Assembly: GCA_002898575.1 (NCBI GenBank)
Contig: BEHT01000022.1
Coordinates: 1 to 59,366 of the forward strand
Reading direction: 5' to 3'
DNA: 59,366 nucleotides
Origin: a bacterium HR17
Lineage (GTDB): Bacteria > Armatimonadota > Fervidibacteria > Fervidibacterales > Fervidibacteraceae
Below are positions 54,394 to 59,366 of the stretch, one piece after another. A program made the position numbers and the translations under genes. The first letter of the stretch is position 1; every line of letters starts with the position of its first letter. The notes beneath the pieces are model-generated. The model had not been told where the DNA came from and did not search any database. It saw only the letters and a program-made list of their open reading frames with translations.

Positions 54394-54750
54394 CGGTTGG
54401 GCGGCAAGTTGGGTGTCGGGGCAGTGGTGTGGGGCACTGTCAGGCAAGGGGTAACAGTGTTGTCTGTGGTCTATGGGTAGCGATGGTGGTATGCCTGACA
54501 GTTGTGGTGGCGCCGCCCAACCGTTTCTTGACAATGAGCCAGCCAGCGGACGGGTTCGGTGGGTGAGTGGATGCAGTGCTGTGGCGCTTGTGATCAGGCA
54601 GCGATGAGGAACGCGCGCTATGGCATGGCGGTTGGAATGAGGTAAGCAACTGGCTGGCGCTAACTGGGCTGGGTGACGGGTGAGCGCTGGGCAGGTGCGA
54701 CGGTGATGGGGTTGGTTTCAGGGCATGGCAACCCGTCACCCAGCCAATTT
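54394..54750 (+). ncRNA. Candidate structured RNA, unidentified class, ending in a terminator-like helix
   Basis: About 360 nt between argG and yqeG without a credible gene. Nested perfect pairings are visible. CGGTTGGGCGGC (54394-54405) pairs with GCCGCCCAACCG (54512-54523). Inside it an 11-bp stem pairs ACTGTCAGGCA (from about 54436) with TGCCTGACAGT (ending about 54502). GCCAGCCAG (about 54538-54546) pairs with CTGGCTGGC (about 54650-54658). GGCTGGGTGACGGGT (about 54667-54681) pairs with ACCCGTCACCCAGCC (54731-54745), followed by AATTTT. The strand is G-rich and C-poor outside stems. I see no RNase P, tmRNA, SRP or 6S signature. It may be its own gene or an elaborate 3' region of argG. Confidence 0.6.
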
Positions 54751-54789
54751 TATAGACGCTGGCGCCCCGTATGAGGTTCCCGCCCTGTC

Positions 54790-55344
54790 CTATCGCGGCG
54801 AGCGGTCATCCGCGATGTCTGGACACTGCCAGCGGCGCATGAGGGACAGTAACAACCGTTCAAGAGGGCGCTGTAAACGCCCCGTGATGAAGCGGCGGGC
54901 GGTCAACGGCTCCACCAAAATCGCCAAAATGCCCGATCGTTTCGCACCCCAAATATCGGTCAACAGTTGGTCACCGACCATCGCAGCACGGGATGGGTCT
55001 ATTCCCATGATCGCTAAATAACGACGGAAAACGAAACGGCGCGGTTTCCACGCCCCAGCGAAGCCGACAACGCCCAATTGGTCAGCGATACGGGCGACCC
55101 GCTCGCGTCGTCCGGCATTGGAAACGATCACGACTTGAAACCCCATTTGTTTGGCTTGGGCTAACCAATCGGCTACACCGTTGCCGAGGCGACCGCTGCC
55201 CCATTCAATCAGTGTGTTATCCAAATCAACAAACAAGACCCGAACACCTTGCGCTTTCAATTTCTCCAACGGGACCTGGCAAATGTGTGAAACTTGCATG
55301 TCGGGGTAAAACCATCGTAACAACCATCGGCGTAACACCCTCAT
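54790..55344 (-). CDS. YqeG-family HAD-IIIA phosphatase
   Basis: A 184-residue protein. The nucleophile motif VLFVDLDNTLIEWGS, motif II VVIVSNAGRRERVARIA, KPRRFVFRRYLAIMGI and MVGDQLLTDIWGAKRSG form a complete HAD active site. Yeast Gep4 of the same family dephosphorylates phosphatidylglycerophosphate. A role in phospholipid synthesis is therefore possible, but the bacterial substrate is not established here. A basic C-terminal extension (ARRFITGRLQRPLERLLLSLMRRW, in parts) may bind membrane. It is divergent from the permease gene. Confidence 0.9.
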   Translation of the reverse strand: MRVLRRWLLRWFYPDMQVSHICQVPLEKLKAQGVRVLFVDLDNTLIEWGSGRLGNGVADWLAQAKQMGFQVVIVSNAGRRERVARIADQLGVVGFAGAWKPRRFVFRRYLAIMGIDPSRAAMVGDQLLTDIWGAKRSGILAILVEPLTARRFITGRLQRPLERLLLSLMRRWQCPDIADDRSPR

Positions 55345-55434
55345 GAGCCTCTTCCCTCCTGCGAACCCGTCGCTAAAGTCTAAAGCATTAGCGCGCCGAG
55401 TTCAACCTGAAATTTGACAGGAGGAGGTCAGGAA

Positions 55435-56385
55435 ATGCTGCGCCGAGCGGTCAAAGAGAACACCTTACTGTTAGCGATCATCGCATTGGTTGCGTTTTCA
55501 GTCTGGCGCAACCCCAGTTTCTGGGGACGCGAGAATTTGCAAGTGATCGCCCGCGAAGCAGCGTTGTTCGGTATGCTGGGCATCGGGGAGACCTTAGTGA
55601 TTCTTACAGGTGGCATTGATTTGTCACCGGGGTCGCTGGTAACGCTGAGTGGTGTGGTCGTCGCTTACTTGATGGTATTTGTGCACTGCCCTGTCCCCCT
55701 TGCCATCGGTGCAGCAGTTGCCTTAGGGATTGCCGTCGGGGTGGGGCACGGATTATTTGTCACAAAATTGCGTGTCCCGCCTTTCATCATCACCCTCGGC
55801 ACTTTAAGTGCCGCTCGCGGGTTGGCGGTCGTGCTTTGCATGACAGTGACCGGCGGACAACCTATCGTGAACTTGCCCGAACAGTTTGTGCGGTTGGGGC
55901 AGGGCGCGCTGTGGGGATGGCTACCTGTCCCTGTCGTGCCATTTGCAGTATTTTTTGCCGTCACAGCGCTCATGCTCCACCAGACGCGGTGGGGCAGATA
56001 TATCTTTGCCGTTGGGGGCAACTTGGAAGCCGCCCGCCTTGCCGGCGTGCCTGTTGACGCTGTGCGGGTATTTTGCTATGCGGCGTCGGCGGGCTTAGCG
56101 AGCGTGGCTGGCGTGCTTACTGCAGCTTATGTCAACTCAGGCGACCCCAATGTCGGCGTAGCGTGGGAATTGTATGCCATCGCAGCCGTCGTCATCGGTG
56201 GCACCAGTTTGATGGGTGGGCAAGGGACACTTTGGGGCACTGTATTGGGCACCCTCTTCATGAGCACCCTCAAAAACGGTTTGCTGTTCTGGAATGTGCC
56301 AGCCTATTGGCACGATGTGGTCGTCGGAACCGTCGTGGTCATCGCAGTCACTTTGGACACCTTGCGGCGACGCGCCAAGGCGTGA
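55435..56385 (+). CDS. Ribose-type ABC transporter permease (RbsC-like)
   Basis: A 316-residue protein with 8-10 membrane helices. REAALFGMLGIGETLVILTGGIDLSPGSLVTL and the later GRYIFAVGGNLEAARLAGVPVD and VIGGTSLMGGQGTLWGTVLG (all shown in parts) are the BPD_transp_2 signatures. It would form the membrane channel of a sugar importer. ATG 55435 has GGAGG upstream. No ATPase (RbsA) or binding protein gene is adjacent; the RbsB-like gene at 31534 is the only visible partner candidate. Confidence 0.92.
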   Translation: MLRRAVKENTLLLAIIALVAFSVWRNPSFWGRENLQVIAREAALFGMLGIGETLVILTGGIDLSPGSLVTLSGVVVAYLMVFVHCPVPLAIGAAVALGIAVGVGHGLFVTKLRVPPFIITLGTLSAARGLAVVLCMTVTGGQPIVNLPEQFVRLGQGALWGWLPVPVVPFAVFFAVTALMLHQTRWGRYIFAVGGNLEAARLAGVPVDAVRVFCYAASAGLASVAGVLTAAYVNSGDPNVGVAWELYAIAAVVIGGTSLMGGQGTLWGTVLGTLFMSTLKNGLLFWNVPAYWHDVVVGTVVVIAVTLDTLRRRAKA

Positions 56386-56401
56386 AGAAACACAAGGCAA
56401 T

Positions 56402-56770
56402 TCACAGAAGAAGCATGCGCAGCCCTATCAAAATGAGGAAACCACCGAAGGCTTTTCGCATCGCAGGCGCCGGCAACAGTTGCGCAAAATATCCACCGAT
56501 AAACGCACCGATAAACAGCCCGACCGCAATCAACAGACCCGATCGCAAATCGGCGTTGCCTTTGCGGTAATATTCCCAAAAACCTAAAAAACCGACGGGT
56601 GCCAATAACGCTGCCAGCGATGTCCCTTGCGCCTTGTGCTGGCTCATGCCCATAAAGAAAACGAGCGCCGGAACGATCACCACCGCGCCGCCTACGCCGA
56701 AGAAGCCGCTTACGACGCCGCCGGCGAAACCGATCAACACCGCCATAACACTTTGAGACAATGACACCAC
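56402..56770 (-). CDS. Half-size TauE/SafE (TSUP) family membrane protein
   Basis: A 122-residue protein with four hydrophobic helices. It starts LIGFAGGVVSGFFGVGGAVVIVPALV, the TSUP repeat, and ends MRKAFGGFLILIGLRMLLL. Normal TSUP exporters have two such repeats (about 250 residues). This one has one and would need to dimerise to make a channel for sulfite, thiosulfate or organosulfonates. Start is GTG 56770 or 56767 after AAGGAGGT. It is divergent from the selenoprotein gene. Confidence 0.85.
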   Translation of the reverse strand: MVSLSQSVMAVLIGFAGGVVSGFFGVGGAVVIVPALVFFMGMSQHKAQGTSLAALLAPVGFLGFWEYYRKGNADLRSGLLIAVGLFIGAFIGGYFAQLLPAPAMRKAFGGFLILIGLRMLLL

Positions 56771-56916
56771 AGCGACCTCCTTTCAGTTCAGGTGTGACAG
56801 ACGCACACGATACTTAGTATGCCTTCAGCGTGCGGAACTTTCACAGCGCCGAGAGCGTTGCAAAATATTCGTCGGCGATGTATCGCTGATCCTGCATCGG
56901 AGGTGTTGATAGTAGG

Positions 56917-57480
56917 ATGCGACACATCAGTGCGATAATAGCAAGTGTCGTTGTCGCAGCGTTCTCAGTAACGGCGTGGGCGCAACCGCCGACACAACAG
57001 TTCCAGCCTTATAAGGGCAAGCCTGTCCCCAACTTTGAAATTCAGGACATCACAGGTAAAAAACACCGCCTCTCCGATTACCGCGGCAAAGTCGTGCTGT
57101 TGAACTTTTGGTCGCCCCACTGAGGGGCATGCCGTGCGGAGGTTCCGCACTTGATTGAATGGCAAAAAAAGTACGGCAAACGAGGGTTCGTCGTTATCGC
57201 TTTCTCCAATATGCCCGCCGATGTCCAACGCACGGTGGGAAAGCAGTTGGGCGTCAACTACATCCTCGCCCAATGGGATAAATCCAAACTTCCCAAACCC
57301 GTCAGCCTCGTTATGGGCTATCCGACAAATATGCTCATTGACCGACAGGGGCGCTTGCGCACCGTCGTGATGGGACCAATGTTAGAGCAATTGGAAAAAG
57401 AACTCGCTGCCGCGTTGAAGGAGAAGCCTGCGAATCAGCAAAAGACACCGCCCGCAAGGAGGACAAAGGTAACGCAGTAA
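56917..57480 (+). CDS. Exported TlpA/ResA-like thioredoxin, selenoprotein with in-frame TGA (Sec69)
   Basis: Reading TGA at 57121-57123 as selenocysteine gives one 187-residue protein. It has a signal peptide (IIASVVVAAFSVTAWAQ), then FEIQDITGKKHRLSDYRGK, then VVLLNFWSPH-U-GACRAEVPHL, then a normal thioredoxin fold (KRGFVVIAFSN; YPTNMLIDRQGRLRTVV). TlpA/ResA proteins read WCxxC here, so the TGA replaces exactly the reactive first Cys (Sec69, Cys72). Frame and homology continue unbroken on both sides, and a SECIS-like hairpin follows. An upstream start alone would give a useless 68-residue fragment. A nonsense mutation or sequencing error is the alternative, but it would have to hit the catalytic codon. 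GGAGGTG lies before ATG 56917. Confidence 0.88.
57124..57150 (+). promoter_or_regulatory. Bacterial SECIS-like hairpin
   Basis: Directly after the TGA, GTGCGGA (57134-57140) pairs with TCCGCAC (57144-57150), apical loop GGT (or 6 bp with loop AGGTT). The loop begins 17 nt after the TGA and starts with G, matching the bacterial SECIS rules. The AGGU apex and its distance closely resemble the E. coli fdhF element, which SelB binds. Confidence 0.8.
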
Positions 57481-57737
57481 GCAAATCGGCGCAAATTAAG
57501 GACGGGCAAAACGCCTTGTTACCCCACCATCGTGCTAATAGGGCAGAAAGGCACCCTTGTGGGCATCAACCGCCAGCGCTGCTAAGGGTGTAAGGTCTGA
57601 AACCTCGCCGCCACAATGGAGCGACATAAATCGGGCACAAGGGAGCGCAACAGCGGTGCAACGGCATCGCGCAAATCGGTTGCCGTCGCTTCGTTTATGT
57701 CAACCGCTACGGTCGCTATCGGATGATATTGGCGATG

Positions 57738-58991
57738 TCAAGGCTGCAGGGACGGAAATTCAGCGTTGGGAATTTGTCTCCCCAAATCAGGCACAACTTT
57801 CCTCAGCAGAGGCTCAACTGCGCCTTTCAACTTCTCTGCCACTTCATCGCTGACAGGTTCTAAGCCGTGAGCGGCGATTGAGCAATTGCGTGCGCTAATT
57901 GCATGCTTTAACTCAGGGTTGTCCCATTCCTCACCGATTTCATCGCCTAAAGCCGCAAGCAATTCGTAACTTGTCTGCAGCGGAATTTGCACCTTTCCTT
58001 TCTCATTTCGGTAGCGCTCCAACTTCTCCTTCACGCTCTCGGGCACTTTGCTCATGTCAACATCGCTTGTGTCAATTTCGTGCTGATGCCAAAGTCGGAA
58101 CTGGGCAATCAACTCGCAGAGCCGATACAATCTTGCGACTGCATCCACAAACCGCTTTTCCTCAATTCGCCGCAAAGCATTTGCCCACAAGTCAACGAGC
58201 AACTCCTTGCAGAGCCGTTGGCTCAAATTCGGCGATTGCAAATTTCGTGCCAGTCTGTTGACCCAACCTTTGTTATCGGCGATTTGCTTTTCCGCCGATG
58301 ACCATTGTTGTATGATAGTTTTGTCAACGGCGTCAAAAGCCTCTTTTGCTTTGATGTGGTCAAAAGCGTCCCACGCTTGGTAGGCATCGCACAATTTCCT
58401 CAAACTGTCAAGTTGGGGAAAAAGTTGTGCAACTCTGTCAGGCGGAAATGGTCGCAAAAATTCCTCAAGGATTTGCCTCGCAGCGGGAAACTGCCATGCG
58501 TTGAACAGCCTCACAGCCTCAATGAGGCAGCGGCGAGCAAACAGTTCGTTGGGTCTCAGGCTCAAAAACTTCTCCGTTCCCGAGATAACCCTTCCGTTTT
58601 TGTCCCTTTCTCCTGCCACATAGACAACATCGGCACAATTTTCAGTGATGCCAGCGTAAAGAGCGCCTGCGGACATGGGTTTAGTCCCCGTTGTGTAGTC
58701 AACAGCGGTGTTAGTTGGTGCGATACCTTTTTCACACAACTTTCGGATGGCTTCAACGGCAGCCTCGTAAGCCTTTTGAACATCGTTTTCATCGCTAACT
58801 TCCACAAGGTCATAAGGTGGCAACTGAACCCTAAGTTCCTTTGCCGCTTGCTCAATGCGTCCCAAAGTCGCTTTGCTTTGCTGAGTTACGAGGAAGATAA
58901 CGAAATCGGGGTTGAACTTTTGGATTGACAAAGCGATGCCATGCTCAATTCCACTCCCAACCCCGACAGTGATGACCATGCCCTTAGGCAT
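57738..58991 (-). CDS. CARF-HEPN ribonuclease (Csm6-like, TIGR02710/Cas02710 family)
   Basis: A 417-residue protein. MVITVGVGSGIEHGIALSI begins a CARF Rossmann domain that includes the ligand motif VDYTTGTKPMSAGALYAG. A helical region follows, with the HEPN catalytic motif RNCSIAAHG (R-x4-6-H) near residue 375. In type III CRISPR immunity, cyclic oligoadenylate made by Cas10 binds CARF and switches on HEPN RNA cutting. ATG 58991 begins MPKGMVITVG. No cas10 or other cas genes are in view; they would lie beyond the right edge. It is less G+C-rich than the core genes. Confidence 0.88.
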   Translation of the reverse strand: MPKGMVITVGVGSGIEHGIALSIQKFNPDFVIFLVTQQSKATLGRIEQAAKELRVQLPPYDLVEVSDENDVQKAYEAAVEAIRKLCEKGIAPTNTAVDYTTGTKPMSAGALYAGITENCADVVYVAGERDKNGRVISGTEKFLSLRPNELFARRCLIEAVRLFNAWQFPAARQILEEFLRPFPPDRVAQLFPQLDSLRKLCDAYQAWDAFDHIKAKEAFDAVDKTIIQQWSSAEKQIADNKGWVNRLARNLQSPNLSQRLCKELLVDLWANALRRIEEKRFVDAVARLYRLCELIAQFRLWHQHEIDTSDVDMSKVPESVKEKLERYRNEKGKVQIPLQTSYELLAALGDEIGEEWDNPELKHAISARNCSIAAHGLEPVSDEVAEKLKGAVEPLLRKVVPDLGRQIPNAEFPSLQP

Positions 58992-59107
58992 CTCCCATCA
59001 CCTCACTGGCACTAACTTGACCCAGCCAAATCCCAACCTGCCTCGCAACTCGTGTCATCGTCATACGCACCGTTCCCTCGGTATCAGTTCACGGACGGCA
59101 ATGACAA

Positions 59108-59175
59108 GGTGACAAGGGGACTGAGTGACTGGGAGACAAAACTCGCTCCTTATCTCCCTGTCCCCTTGTCTCCCC
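59108..59175. repeat. Composite inverted repeat upstream of the CARF-HEPN gene
   Basis: GACAAGGGGAC (59111-59121) pairs with GTCCCCTTGTC (59160-59170), and an inner GGGAGA (59131-59136) pairs with TCTCCC (59153-59158). It lies between the CARF gene start and the repeat pair; it may be a small dispersed palindrome or a transcription stop. Confidence 0.7.
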
Positions 59176-59193
59176 ACCATCATCGCCTTCCCT

Positions 59194-59299
59194 CGTCCCC
59201 TCAAGCGGCAGTCGGGTCGGAAAGGCAATGAGGAGGTGAGATGTTATGCTTAAAAGATTTGTGTCTCCGTCCCCTCAAGCGGCAGTCGGGTCGGAAAGG
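59194..59299. CRISPR. Two 32-nt direct repeats with one 42-nt spacer (array edge or remnant)
   Basis: Identical 32-nt copies at 59194-59225 and 59268-59299 begin CGTCCCCTCAAGCGG and end GGGTCGGAAAGG, a CRISPR-like end. The unique 42-nt stretch between has spacer length. No third copy appears where expected (59342), so this is an array end, a degenerate array or a two-copy non-CRISPR repeat. The adjacent CARF-HEPN gene supports CRISPR. After 59299 the sequence is A/T-richer, perhaps leader or trailer. Confidence 0.55.
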
Positions 59300-59366
59300 A
59301 TATTACCCTCAAAAACTGGGCAATTTGCGAAATTTGACCGTCAAAATCACCGCCTTAGCGCTAACC

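Noticed and set aside
54440-54739. 99-codon open frame on the minus strand after argG
   Set aside because: Pro/Ser/Thr/His-rich low-complexity product with no ribosome site; it lies over perfectly paired stems that explain the region better as RNA.
57124-57480. Separate downstream gene starting ATT/TTG near 57151 instead of a selenoprotein
   Set aside because: It would lack the first strands and redox motif of thioredoxin and has no ribosome site; the frame and homology continue through the TGA.
57557-57737. Coding sequence in the gap between the selenoprotein and CARF genes
   Set aside because: A short run resembling FVYVNRYGRYRM is suggestive, but no start, ribosome site or family match supports a gene.

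Overview
The window looks like the chromosome of a thermophile-type diderm bacterium, most plausibly an Armatimonadota (Fervidibacteria-like) lineage. Most genes are G+C-rich with strong GGAGG/GAGGTG ribosome sites and frequent GTG or TTG starts. A prepilin-like DUF1559-type protein with an H-x9-DG motif, Tat-exported TIM-barrel proteins, an outer-membrane porin, and SepF/DivIVA beside MraZ/RsmH division genes point the same way. The phylum is an inference; there is no rRNA in the window.

Layout, left to right. 1-2543: 5' part of a large N6-adenine methylase, probably a one-polypeptide restriction-modification enzyme. 2567-12244: gcvT, then a four-gene overlapping glycan set (HpcH-type aldolase, sugar epimerase, GT2, GT-C membrane transferase), a ParB-fold protein, a deacetylase-like protein and leucyl aminopeptidase. 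12357-17791: larE, a methyltransferase with a Tat-like leader, a HAD phosphatase, the yggS-sepF-yggT-divIVA division cluster and a Gfo/Idh oxidoreductase ending in a clear intrinsic terminator. 17836-25875: phoU-pstB, an RNase H-fold nuclease, a methylthioinosine-type phosphorylase, a carbonic-anhydrase-like protein, a lone ABC-2 permease, greA-lysS and a PqaA-like protein. 25931-30132: a tiny Cys-rich gene with its own promoter and terminator, and the mraZ-rsmH-ftsL-PBP division operon with a textbook MraZ operator. 30302-36840: mrp, a sugar-binding protein, a membrane protein, two tandem superoxide dismutases (the second with an altered active site), glycerate kinase and a TIM-barrel protein. 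36983-41953: a 1656-residue SF1 helicase fused to a C-terminal PD-(D/E)XK nuclease, less G+C-rich than its neighbours and probably a defence gene. 41964-51649: an oxidoreductase, ppdK, a REP-like palindrome pair, desaturase, cupin, porin, transglutaminase, DUF4242 and prepilin genes.

The most unusual part is 51728-57480. It holds a tRNA with a Cys anticodon (GCA) and U73 but the body of a long-variable-arm, tRNA-Sec-like molecule. This tRNA lies just upstream of, and in line with, a SelW/Rdx-type CxxC protein. About 5 kb away is a TlpA/ResA-type thioredoxin whose first redox cysteine is encoded by an in-frame TGA, followed at the right distance by a bacterial SECIS-like hairpin. This is a selenoprotein that ordinary gene calling splits in two. 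Between them, downstream of argG, is an approximately 360-nt stretch of nested perfect stems that looks like an unidentified structured RNA ending in a terminator.

The right edge has a CARF-HEPN ribonuclease of the Csm6/TIGR02710 type and two 32-nt direct repeats around a 42-nt spacer. Defence genes therefore sit at both ends and in the middle. The two threads worth following are the selenocysteine/cysteine decoding locus and the defence genes.
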